This document shows, piece after piece, positions 53,509 to 61,087 of a stretch of DNA of 64,000 bases. Under the pieces are notes generated by a model. That model was not told the origin of the DNA. It searched no databases and saw only the letters and a list, made by a program, of their open reading frames with translations. A program made the position numbers and the translations under genes. Source of the stretch: JALHMI01 sp964598535 (GTDB taxonomy: Bacteria; Planctomycetota; Planctomycetia; Pirellulales; PALSA-1355); the NCBI GenBank assembly GCA_964598535.1, contig CAZRCI010000026.1, positions 8,157 to 72,156 on the forward strand. Direction: 5' to 3'. Each line of letters begins with the position of its first letter. Position 1 is the first letter of the stretch.

Positions 53509-54417
53509 CCCGGGCTCTGGGGGGCCAGCCTCGGGCGTGTTTTCGGCTTCCTCGCCCGCAGCTCGTGCAGACTGGATCTCCACAGGCAACGGCGCCGGCG
53601 GAGCGGCGTGCTTGGGAGGTTCCGGCGTCGGCTCCACAATCTCGGGCGATTTGAACCACTCGCTCGGAGGCCCAAAATTACGTGTGAGCGTGTTCCAGCC
53701 GATCGACAGCAGGATCAGGCTTGCGACGATTGCAAAAGCATAGACCGTCAGCTTTTGAATCAGAACATCAGAGCTATCCGCGCGGCGAGACAAATCGACA
53801 CTCGTCGTCGCCGGTGTGCTGATGTCTGCCTCGTCGAACAGCGAACCGCTCTCATTATCTTTCGCGGCCACGGGCCGCCGCCCCGCCGCCGCACGCAAGC
53901 CAAAGGGATCGGCATCTTCCTTGCGAGCGGGCGTGTTCGCGGGTGCTGGCGTCTTGGCCGAAACCGGTGCGCCGGGCTTGGCCGTGACGGGCGCCGCCAG
54001 CGTAGGCGCGGGGGCGCCCGGTCCAGGTTTTACCGGCGCCGCCATGGGGCCGGCGGGCTTGGCAGGCGGTGGCATCAACGGCTGAGCCAACGGAACCGCC
54101 TTGGCAACGGGCATGACGCCCGCCACCGGGGCCGACGCCATCTTCGCCCGCAGGGTTGCGTCGTATTCGGCCTTCTTATCGGCGCTCAACAGGCAAACGC
54201 GCGCAGCGGCCAACTCGTTCAGGATTTGTTGCGAAAGTGCCGCGTGTCGCCCCGCCTGAAACGTTCTTACATGGGCCATCTGCCGGTCGGCGGCATGGTC
54301 GATCACGTCCTGATCGGACTCGAAGAGCGAAATTCCCAATAGCCGGTAATAATTGGGCGGTTGCTCGCCGAGCGGAATTCCGAGCCAAACGTAATAGCCG
54401 TTGAACGAGTCGGACAT
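53479..54417 (-). CDS. Membrane protein with J-domain-like N-terminus
   Basis: A 312-residue protein. The N-terminal ~85 residues (YYVWLGIPLGEQPPNYYRLL, DQDVIDHAADRQMAHVR, LSADKKAEYDATL) form the degenerate J-domain-like module. I know it from planctomycete signalling proteins, where it often precedes kinase or other domains. The HPD motif is absent. A Pro/Ala/Lys-rich linker (about 100-190) precedes one membrane helix (about 225-245, LTVYAFAIVASLILLSIGW) and an acidic Pro/Ala-rich tail that ends in a sequence altered by a 28-bp duplication. The start may also be GTG 54435. Confidence 0.72.
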   Translation of the reverse strand: MSDSFNGYYVWLGIPLGEQPPNYYRLLGISLFESDQDVIDHAADRQMAHVRTFQAGRHAALSQQILNELAAARVCLLSADKKAEYDATLRAKMASAPVAGVMPVAKAVPLAQPLMPPPAKPAGPMAAPVKPGPGAPAPTLAAPVTAKPGAPVSAKTPAPANTPARKEDADPFGLRAAAGRRPVAAKDNESGSLFDEADISTPATTSVDLSRRADSSDVLIQKLTVYAFAIVASLILLSIGWNTLTRNFGPPSEWFKSPEIVEPTPEPPKHAAPPAPLPVEIQSARAAGEEAENTPEAGPPEPGEDAASVPAP

Positions 54418-54609
54418 GAAGCGTGTGAAACTCACGCGGTGACGAGGAGAATCCCAATCCAGGCCCCCCCTAGCTCGGGATTCCCATTATAGCCGCGAGG
54501 TCAAGAAATCGACAACCTTGACGCAACGCGTTTGGGCTGGGAATTGCCACAATGTCCGGCCGGTGACGATCCACCGCGTCAAGTGAGCAACGCTTGCCAT
54601 AACAATTTT

Positions 54610-55494
54610 CTAACGTCCCCGCCGCTGCTGCCGCCGGGTTCGTCGCGACGAGGCCGGAATCTCTGGCTCGTCGTTGGTTTCCACCTCGAACACTTCGCCC
54701 AGGCCGTAATCTACGAGTTCGAGCGTCGTGCGGCGCACGACACGGCCCTCGGCGTCGGTCTTATGCGAACATTCGTCGATCACTTCTCCAGGAATCTCCG
54801 GGGCATGCCAACTCCAGGTGATCGTCGTGCCGCGGTCGTTCTTTTGATCCGCTCGGACCAGATAGGCTCCCTTCGGGGTCGGGCGGCGCGGGAGATGCCG
54901 GATCATATCGAGCGCCATTACCTGGCTGGTGATCTGCTGCAACTCCTTGCGGTCGCTCGCTTCACGTAGCATGCTCCGACGCCGCAAAATTGCCGGTTGG
55001 TGTCCCGCGGCAAACGTGATTTCGGCCTCTTCGACCGTGACCCCGCCGGTGATGACCAGTTGCCGTCCTTCGCAGCGGATTTCCCGACCGTCCACGCTCA
55101 TGGTTTGAGGTTCGAGCGTCTTGGCCGGTGCGATCTTGCCGAGCGTTTCGCCGGCATAGCCCTGCACGATCGTCTGTGGCTGGCTGGGGAATTTCTGGCC
55201 CGCCACCTCAACCGTCACTTCGACTTGCAGTGTGACGCGTTCGGGCGTTACTTCCAGGACGGTCGTCTTGTTGTCGGTCAGGCTGCCATCCGTCGGCTTG
55301 CCGTCCGTGTCGTAATTCTGGGTCACGATGCGCACGTGCCGCCACGCGCCCTTTCCGAAGCGAGCCCACGGGTGCGCTTGCTGGAGCAATTGGTCGAGCT
55401 CGTCGGCTATGGCCCCCGAAACGCCAGCAAACAGCACCACCAGCAGCGGCCAGACGATCAGAGCAATTCGCGGTCTCAAAAGTCGTGGCTCCAC
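54610..55494 (-). CDS. Exported protein, unknown function
   Basis: A 294-residue protein. The N-terminal hydrophobic helix (LIVWPLLVVLFAGVSGAIA) is followed by a soluble domain with LLQQAHPWARFGKGAWRHVR, NKTTVLEVTPERVTLQVEVT and VVRRTTLELVDYGLGEVFEVE. It resembles secreted beta-rich proteins of planctomycetes; no family recognised. The GTG start at 55494 is chosen because it gives a short signal peptide. The frame is open farther upstream but that part overlaps the TauE remnant on the other strand. Confidence 0.65.
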   Translation of the reverse strand: MEPRLLRPRIALIVWPLLVVLFAGVSGAIADELDQLLQQAHPWARFGKGAWRHVRIVTQNYDTDGKPTDGSLTDNKTTVLEVTPERVTLQVEVTVEVAGQKFPSQPQTIVQGYAGETLGKIAPAKTLEPQTMSVDGREIRCEGRQLVITGGVTVEEAEITFAAGHQPAILRRRSMLREASDRKELQQITSQVMALDMIRHLPRRPTPKGAYLVRADQKNDRGTTITWSWHAPEIPGEVIDECSHKTDAEGRVVRRTTLELVDYGLGEVFEVETNDEPEIPASSRRTRRQQRRGR

Positions 55495-55578
55495 AGGCCG
55501 GGCAGCAAGAATTGCCCCCGAGGCAATGCGATCGGTGTGCCGCCGGCACCTATCCGCCAGGCAAAGACGCCATGATAG

Positions 55579-55896
55579 CCGCGCTGGCCCGCGATTGCAC
55601 TCCCGCTCCTGCGGGCGGCGATCGCCGCCTCGCCACACGAGGACTGGTGGGCCGGTACCCGAGAAGCCGCCGGCTTGAGCGCCGCTTTTATTCTGATAAA
55701 TTCGTCCGCTGCCTTCGCCGGCAACCTCACCGCGATGCCGCATCTGCCGCGAGAAGTGGGCCTGTGGGCCGCGGCTGCCGCCACTGGCGGTTTCTGGGGG
55801 GCGGAGCTCGGTAGCCGCTATCTAACGCCTCGCGCATTGCACTTCGTGCTGGCGGTCGTGCTGCTCGTCGCGGGCGCAAAGCTGTTGGTTACCTGA
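55579..55896 (+). pseudogene. C-terminal remnant of a TauE/SafE-type transporter gene
   Basis: The frame after a TAG at 55576-55578 contains TREAAGLSAAFILINSSAAF, then GLWAAAAATGGFWGAELGSRYLTPRALHFVLAVVLLVAGAKLL. This is the last ~80 residues of TauE/SafE (sulfite exporter) proteins: a conserved REAA..SAxFILxNS helix, a GxxLGSR turn and a final helix. The other two-thirds of the ~250-residue family are missing, and upstream there is a divergent gene. An internal ATG at 55735 is not a plausible start. Confidence 0.65.
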
Positions 55897-55963
55897 CCGC
55901 CTTCCATAAGCGGGAATGCCTCTGCACGGCATGCAAAGTTCTCGTGGGGAATTGCGGCGGCCG

Positions 55964-56494
55964 CTAATCAGACGCTTCCGACGTTGCCTCGTCTGGTTCG
56001 GGCGAGGCGACAAGCTGCGGCAGAATCAGCAAGATCGCTCCGGTGGTGATCGCCACGTCGGCCACGTTGAAAATCCCCGTGCGCAACGGGCCAACGCCCA
56101 GGTTCATGAAGTCGATCACCAGGCCGTCAAAACGCACGCGATCGATCAGGTTGCCGATCGCACCCCCCAGCAGCAACGCACACGCCAGGGTCTTCAGCGG
56201 CGACATCGACGCCTGAAACAACACAAAGACGCCGATCGACAAGGCCACGATACTATTCACCACCACCAGCAGCAGCCAGCGGGTTTGGGGCGGCAAGTTG
56301 CTTCCCAACCCCAAGAACGCGCCAGGGTTCTCGGCATACACCAGCCGCACCGTGTCCGACAGGTAGCTGCGCATCGGCTGCCCTTCAAGCTGATCGCGGG
56401 CGATCTGCTTGGTCATCTGATCGCAACCAACACACAGCGACAAAATAACCAGCAGGGCAAACCAGCGAACGTAATGGGGCGTGTTTGAAAGCAT
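55964..56494 (-). CDS. lspA: Lipoprotein signal peptidase (signal peptidase II)
   Basis: A 176-residue membrane protein with four helices. Family blocks: DQMTKQIARDQLEG near the N-terminus, LVYAENPGAFLGLG, then the catalytic Asp pair in GAIGNLIDRVRFDGLVIDF and FNVADVAITTGA. It cleaves prolipoproteins before the lipid-modified Cys in the inner membrane. The C-terminus is acidic. I chose ATG 56494; a TTG at 56533 is less likely. The three small exported genes upstream on the same strand include two with lipoprotein-type signals, substrates that would fit this enzyme. Confidence 0.93.
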   Translation of the reverse strand: MLSNTPHYVRWFALLVILSLCVGCDQMTKQIARDQLEGQPMRSYLSDTVRLVYAENPGAFLGLGSNLPPQTRWLLLVVVNSIVALSIGVFVLFQASMSPLKTLACALLLGGAIGNLIDRVRFDGLVIDFMNLGVGPLRTGIFNVADVAITTGAILLILPQLVASPEPDEATSEASD

Positions 56495-56584
56495 GGCAGT
56501 TCGGTGGGGACTGACGAAACGGGCGTATTTCAAAAAAGGACGCGAACGAATCGCTTTCTAGCGATTCTATCGTTTTCTCAATGA

Positions 56585-56761
56585 TTATAACGAGCCCGAG
56601 GCGATTCCGGCCTCGGCAGCGCTGGGAAACGACGAATCCGCGGCGGCCGATTCGATGGCCCGATCGGTTTCGTTCTGCCCCAAGCCGGCCAGTGGGCCCG
56701 CGCACCCCAAGGTCAGGAGAGTTGCCAGCAGCCAGCCGTATCGCCAAGTGAATCGGTGCAT
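56585..56761 (-). CDS. Tiny putative lipoprotein (58 aa)
   Basis: ATG 56761 to TAA at 56585-56587. The N-terminus RFTWRYGWLLATLLTLGC has a basic start, a hydrophobic core and a lipobox TLGC. The mature ~40 residues contain GQNETDRAIESAAADSSFPS. It is too short for usual ORF thresholds. It is in line with two other small exported genes on the same strand (27 bases after the stop of the previous one) and upstream of lspA. No strong ribosome site is seen. No family recognised. Confidence 0.65.
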   Translation of the reverse strand: MHRFTWRYGWLLATLLTLGCAGPLAGLGQNETDRAIESAAADSSFPSAAEAGIASGSL

Positions 56762-56788
56762 GGATGTTTGGCCGAAGCCCGTCGTGCT

Positions 56789-56923
56789 TTACGGATGAAC
56801 CTGTTCCATCTTCATCCAATCGCCAATGGTCGTCGGCGGTGGGGGAGTGTGCTGTGCACAGCCGGCCAGCGAGAGCCCGGTCGCGACGATCAACAGCGCC
56901 AGCATCCAACACATTGCTCGCAT
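56789..56923 (-). CDS. Tiny putative lipoprotein (44 aa) with GDWM motif
   Basis: ATG 56923 to TAA at 56789-56791. The signal MLALLIVATGLSLAGC ends in lipobox LAGC. The mature part is only ~22 residues: a Pro/Thr stretch, then TIGDWMKMEQVHP. This C-terminal motif matches TMGEWMSMKQVKP in the next larger gene upstream. It begins 13 bases after that gene's stop, so the two are almost certainly co-transcribed. Confidence 0.65.
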   Translation of the reverse strand: MRAMCWMLALLIVATGLSLAGCAQHTPPPPTTIGDWMKMEQVHP

Positions 56924-56936
56924 CGCTGGAAACTCG

Positions 56937-57323
56937 CTAACGAATGGGCTTCGAGCCACCGAACGGTTTGACCTGCTTCATCGACATCCATTCTCCCATC
57001 GTCGCTGGCGAAGAATCCTGCGGTTGTGTACCGAACAGCCGATCAAAAAAGCCCGGTTGCTCGGGCTCCGGATGAAGCTTGTGCACGGCGACGGTGCCCA
57101 GTTTGTTGGTGTTCTTCGCGGGCTTTTTGGGAGTGAACATGCTTTTGGTACCCTGGACCAGACGCTTAGGGGCGCCGGCCATCTTGGTCACCGCCGTTGG
57201 CACATGGGCCCCGGCGCCTTTGGCGGACTTGGTTTTTCCGCCCACCCAGGTGAAGGGCATTTCCGCGCGTGCCGCGACCCCCAGGGTCAGCCACAGGGCG
57301 AGCATCAGAGCTACCGATCGCAT
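56937..57323 (-). CDS. Small exported basic protein with GEWM motif
   Basis: A 128-residue protein with signal peptide (about 1-20, SVALMLALWLTLGVAARA). The mature part is Lys-rich (KTKSAKGAGAHVPTAVTKMA, KSMFTPKKPAKNTNKLG), then PGFFDRLFG, and a C-terminal TMGEWMSMKQVKP. ATG 57323 has GGAGG 10-14 bases upstream. The ATG at 57332 directly abuts that site and is too close. It heads a run of three tiny exported genes followed by lspA. Confidence 0.72.
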   Translation of the reverse strand: MRSVALMLALWLTLGVAARAEMPFTWVGGKTKSAKGAGAHVPTAVTKMAGAPKRLVQGTKSMFTPKKPAKNTNKLGTVAVHKLHPEPEQPGFFDRLFGTQPQDSSPATMGEWMSMKQVKPFGGSKPIR

Positions 57324-57634
57324 GTCGAGCATCCTCCAGACGGCAGGTCATTTTTACGGCCTCGCGCGCATCACCGGCGGTCACCTTGCCCGGTGTGGGG
57401 CGGGAACCATCCCAAATTCCAACGGAGCTGTAAAGGCCGGTTGGCCGCGTAGCCGTCAAAGGTGGTGGGGGGAGAGTTCCAGAAGCCCCCGCAAATTAGC
57501 GAGATGGCGGGCATTTGCGCAACATGAGCTTCCTTGCGGCCGGGGCCGCGCGAACCTAGATTAGTCGCAGAGAGGTCTGGTCTGTTGGCTGGCCGGCCTG
57601 CTGTTTCCTCACCGCCCTAGCGATTCCAACCCGC
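57324..57634. other. Divergent intergenic region upstream of proC
   Basis: 311 bases between the minus-strand small-protein run and proC. Both promoters should be here. I see no consensus pair or hairpin I can support. Confidence 0.45.
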
Positions 57635-58444
57635 ATGTATTCGCCCTCGATCGGATTTATCGGCGCCGGCCAAATGGCCCGCGCTCTGGCGGCCGGATTT
57701 GTCCGCTCGGGGCTGGTGTTGCCAGCACGCGTCTTCGCCGCCGATCCGGTCGAAGCCGCCGGCCGGGCATTTTTAGACGCCGTGCCCGGGGCAACGCTGG
57801 TGGCCGATAATGCGGCCTTGGTCGAAGCCGCCGAGGTGGTTGTGCTGGCGACCAAGCCGCAGCAGATTTCGGCCGCGCTGGCCAAGTTGCACAACGGCGG
57901 CCCACGGAAACTATTGATCTCGATCGCGGCCGGCGTGAAGCTGAAAACATTGGCCTCGCTGTTACCCGGCACGCGGCTGATCCGCGTCATGCCCAATACG
58001 CCGTGCCTGGTGGGGGAAAGCGCAAGTGGCTATTGCCGCGGTCCCGGCGCGACGGAGGACGATGTCCGTCTGGTCGCCGATCTCTTGGCCGCCGTTGGCG
58101 TGGCCTATGAAGTCGAGGAAAGTTTGCTCGACGCGGTGACCGGCCTTTCCGGCTCCGGGCCGGCGTTTGCCTATGTCATGATCGAGGCTCTCGCCGACGG
58201 TGGCGTGCGGATGGGGCTCAAACGCGAGGTGGCGCTTGCCCTGGCCGCGCAGACGCTCCTGGGCGCGGCGAAAATGGTGTTGCAAACTGGGGAGCATCCG
58301 GCCGTGCTCAAGGATCGAGTCGCCAGCCCGGGCGGTACGACGATCGCGGGCCTCGAGGCGCTCGAGGCGGGGGGCTTGCGCGGCACGTTGATGGCCGCCG
58401 TCGAAGCCGCCACGCGCCGGTCGATCGAGCTCGGGCAAGTATAA
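57635..58444 (+). CDS. proC: Pyrroline-5-carboxylate reductase
   Basis: A 269-residue enzyme. The Rossmann NADPH site is IGFIGAGQMARALAAGF (about 6-22), followed by VLATKPQQI, RVMPNTPCLVGES, and the C-terminal signature DAVTGLSGSGPAFAYVMIEAL (about 168-188) with ASPGGTTIAGLEALE. It reduces P5C to proline. It starts a same-strand series with two unknown genes and an elongation factor; the first of these begins 50 bases after its stop. Confidence 0.96.
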   Translation: MYSPSIGFIGAGQMARALAAGFVRSGLVLPARVFAADPVEAAGRAFLDAVPGATLVADNAALVEAAEVVVLATKPQQISAALAKLHNGGPRKLLISIAAGVKLKTLASLLPGTRLIRVMPNTPCLVGESASGYCRGPGATEDDVRLVADLLAAVGVAYEVEESLLDAVTGLSGSGPAFAYVMIEALADGGVRMGLKREVALALAAQTLLGAAKMVLQTGEHPAVLKDRVASPGGTTIAGLEALEAGGLRGTLMAAVEAATRRSIELGQV

Positions 58445-58494
58445 TTCAGCGGTCCGAGCCAGTGCTCGAAGTTGTGGGTCGAGGATCATTAGAG

Positions 58495-58731
58495 ATGTCG
58501 ATTTTTTGCATTGTAGATGACAAGCACGTGCCGCTCTATCGCGTTATGTGGGTTTCGTCGACGCCGCACTTTTGTGGCTCCGAAGACTGCGAACGCGAGG
58601 GTCAGTACGAGATTCGCCTCGAACAGGGCGAAAGCGTTTGGGCTCGCCCCCAAGAGCGCGATCAGATGCTCGCGGCGCTGGAGGCCTGGCAAGGTGGGCT
58701 CGGCCCGCCGGAAGACGACTGGGGGCAGTAG
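58495..58731 (+). CDS. Conserved-looking small soluble protein, unknown function
   Basis: A 78-residue protein. It begins SIFCIVDDKHVPLYRVMWVS, then TPHFCGSEDCEREGQYEI with three cysteines (HFCGSEDC is a possible metal site), then a helical charged C-terminus ending EDDWGQ. GAGGATCATTAGAG precedes the ATG at 58495. The following gene's ATG is 3 bases after its stop, so they are translationally close. No family recognised. Confidence 0.72.
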   Translation: MSIFCIVDDKHVPLYRVMWVSSTPHFCGSEDCEREGQYEIRLEQGESVWARPQERDQMLAALEAWQGGLGPPEDDWGQ

Positions 58732-58734
58732 CAT

Positions 58735-59223
58735 ATGTCGATGTTCGAACGCGATGAGTACAAGTGGCGCGAAACGTATTTCGTGCTGTTCGATTCCAGC
58801 CGCCGGCCGTCGCTCAAGCGAGTGGAGCGGATGTTGAACGGCTTGAGCGACCGTTTTCAGCTTTCTAATGCCGTGGCCGACGAGGACGACCGGTTCGAGT
58901 CGATCACCGTGCTTTCGCCCGACGACTACGCGGCCCTGGACATCAGCTACGTTGCCGGTGACGAAGTGGCCGAAAGTATCGAGTCGCTCGAGGCCGAGTT
59001 CGCCGACGCGCAGCTCGATGCCGAGGAACGCAAGAAGCTCCGCCGAATCAAGGAGTTCGACGCTCGTATCGACTTGTTGCACTTCGAGCAAATGTCCGAG
59101 GACGGCCCCGAGGAAGAAGCCGACGAAATGCTCGATCCCAGCGCGCTGCTGATCGTGCTCGACGCAATGGTCGAACTGACCGGTGGCGTGGGCATCGACC
59201 CGCAGTCCGGCACCCTGATGTAA
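58735..59223 (+). CDS. Acidic soluble protein, unknown function
   Basis: A 162-residue protein, strongly acidic in the second half (QMSEDGPEEEADEMLDPS). It starts with a WRETYFVLFDSSRRPSLKRV alpha/beta segment (about 11-30) and includes DRFESITVLSPDDYAALDIS. The following helix (AEERKKLRRIKEFDARIDLL) suggests a coiled coil. It is located between a small Cys-containing protein and the elongation factor gene, 53 bases before the latter. No family recognised. Confidence 0.72.
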   Translation: MSMFERDEYKWRETYFVLFDSSRRPSLKRVERMLNGLSDRFQLSNAVADEDDRFESITVLSPDDYAALDISYVAGDEVAESIESLEAEFADAQLDAEERKKLRRIKEFDARIDLLHFEQMSEDGPEEEADEMLDPSALLIVLDAMVELTGGVGIDPQSGTLM

Positions 59224-59276
59224 CTGGCGGCGTCAACGACCGATGTAACTCGGCTCTCCAAACGGCGGAATTTCTA

Positions 59277-59840
59277 ATGCTGGCGAAGGATATCAAGAAC
59301 GGCGCGGTGGTGGTCTTCAACGAGGCGCCTTGCATGATTGAGACCATCAGCGTGCAGAGCCCGTCCGCCCGCGGTGCGGCCACGCTCTATAAATACCGAG
59401 CGCGGAACCTGGTCACCAAGCAGAAAGTCGACATCGTGCTCAAGGGCGGTGAATCGCTGCCAGAGGCCGATTTCGAGCGGCGCTCGGTGAAGCTCATGTA
59501 CACCGACGCCACGCACATGCACCTCTTGGATCAGGAAGACTACAACCAGTATTCGCTGACGCTCGAAGACGTCGCCGGCGAAGCCCCGTACATCACCGAA
59601 CCGCTCGAAGGCATACAGGCCTTAATCTACAATGGCGAGTGCGTGGGATTGCAGTTGCCAACCACCGTCGAGTTGACGGTCGTCGAGTGCGATCCCGGCG
59701 TGCGCGGCAACTCGGCCACCAGCCGCACCAAGCCCGCCAAGCTGGAGACGGGCCTCGTGATCCAGGTGCCCGAATACCTCTCGCAGGGAGAGGCCGTCAA
59801 GGTAGACACGCGCACGGGCGACTTCATCTCCCGCGCCTGA
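59277..59840 (+). CDS. efpL: EfpL (YeiP)-type elongation factor P-like protein
   Basis: A 187-residue three-domain EF-P-like factor. The first-domain loop reads QSPSARGAATLYKYRARNL (about 27-45), as in YeiP/EfpL, not the PGKGQAF loop of canonical EF-P. Arg32 replaces the modified Lys34. DQEDYNQYSLTLED, then the C-terminal GVRGNSATSRTKPAKLETGL and VIQVPEYLSQGE match the YeiP pattern too. It relieves ribosome stalling, as EF-P does at proline stretches. A 17-bp tandem duplication covers the stop codon. No EF-P modification gene lies nearby. Confidence 0.85.
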   Translation: MLAKDIKNGAVVVFNEAPCMIETISVQSPSARGAATLYKYRARNLVTKQKVDIVLKGGESLPEADFERRSVKLMYTDATHMHLLDQEDYNQYSLTLEDVAGEAPYITEPLEGIQALIYNGECVGLQLPTTVELTVVECDPGVRGNSATSRTKPAKLETGLVIQVPEYLSQGEAVKVDTRTGDFISRA

Positions 59841-59869
59841 GTCCGCCGGTGTCCTGAGTCCGCCGGTGT
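59836..59869. repeat. Perfect 17-bp tandem duplication over the efpL stop codon
   Basis: CCTGAGTCCGCCGGTGT occurs at 59836-59852 and 59853-59869. The first copy contains the TGA stop of efpL. Confidence 0.9.
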
Positions 59870-59935
59870 GACGTGATCCAGAGGCGGCTGCCTCGGGGCG
59901 GAAGTGCTTCCCTTTTCCCCAGAAGCACGATAGCC

Positions 59936-60118
59936 TTATTTTTTCTTGACCTTCTTCTTTTTCGCCGGCTTGACCGTGGTTTTTACGGCCTTGGTCGCTT
60001 TCTTGGCAGTGCTTTTGGCGCTCTTGCTGGCCGTGGCGGACTTCTTCTTGCCCTTGGCGAAAGCGGCTTCCCAGCCATCAGCATACTTCTTCGTGCTTCC
60101 AACGCGAATGATCGACAC
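59936..60118 (-). CDS. Lysine-rich basic small protein (histone-like tail)
   Basis: A 60-residue protein with N-terminal SIIRVGSTKKYADGWEAAFA, a short conserved-looking segment, then ~35 residues of Lys/Ala/Ser/Thr repeats (KKKSATASKSAKSTAKKATK) ending in KKKKVKKK. It is a probable nucleic acid-binding protein, like histone H1/Hc1-type tails; a ribosomal or nucleoid role is an inference. GAGG about 12 bases before GTG 60118 gives a usable ribosome site. It is convergent with efpL. A hairpin lies in its upstream leader. Confidence 0.75.
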   Translation of the reverse strand: MSIIRVGSTKKYADGWEAAFAKGKKKSATASKSAKSTAKKATKAVKTTVKPAKKKKVKKK

Positions 60119-61087
60119 GGCGTTCGTACCTCGGTCTAAAGGACTTGCTCGTGCGTCCGCGTTTCTCGGCGGACGCTGTCATAACCAACTCTAGTTCTTA
60201 TATAGGGTTCCGACGCGCAGATGGTCAAGGGTCGTTCGCCCTCGCAATGCCGCGCGGACGTTGCCGTCCGCGTTGCGAGTTTAGCGTCACCCATTGCGCT
60301 CGATACGTGGGAGTTGCGATACGCCCTGCAAAAATCGAGGTGAATTTCCGCGGTTGCTTCTGCCGACAATTTTTTGACGCCGAGGCCGCGCTAGCGCGCT
60401 GGTGACGGGCCCTGCCAAACGCAAAAACGCCCCCGTATAGCCGCCAGATGCTAGCTTGCAAGCGGGGGAATCGAGCGGAATCGCCGAATTTTACCGCATT
60501 GAGCATGGAAAAATCCTTGCAGGGGTGTTATTGTAGCTCTGCCCCCGTTGAACGGCGCGGAGCGGCCGCCTGCCACTCTGATCTGCGGGGTTGGAACAGG
60601 CTGTCAGGGTCGGAACAGGCCCTTCAGGAATAGGCCCTTCACCTAGTAGAGGAACGCTAGCCAGCCGACGGACAAATTTGACTCGGGTGCCAAGTCCGCA
60701 GCGCGTCTCGTCGCGCTTCGGGACGCCGCCGCGTCGATAGGTCCGCTCTTCACAAGCCCAGGCTGGCTTCAGCGCGATTCCTCGAAAGTCCGCAGTCGCC
60801 GGCTTTTACCCCCCAATCAAGAGATTATGCCAATGCGTCACCTGTTTGCGCGCTTGCGCGCACAGTGCACCCGTTGTTTACGTGCCGCGACCGGTCCCTC
60901 GGAGCGGTGCTCTGCGATTTCACGCCACCCACGGATGAACTTCACACCCCCGTGCGGCTTGCTTGCCGCGGCGATTGCATCGGTAAAGAACGCGTTGCGC
61001 TCGCGAACCGCGCGGCTGGCGCTCATTCCCATCCACTCACACGACACCACCGCACGACAACGCCGATTTTGTTGGGAGATTCAGACA
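60119..61087. other. Long intergenic region, two hairpins
   Basis: 969 bases without a supportable gene. A perfect 8-bp hairpin GCGTCCGC/GCGGACGC (60153-60160, 60169-60176) lies in the leader of the basic protein gene. A second, larger hairpin (60241-60279) has arms CTCGCAA/TTGCGAG and GCGGACG/CGTCCGC and loop TTGC. GGAACAGGC and AGGCCCTTCA are each repeated near 60593-60641. Could hide a small RNA; no sequence match to a known RNA is apparent to me. Confidence 0.45.
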
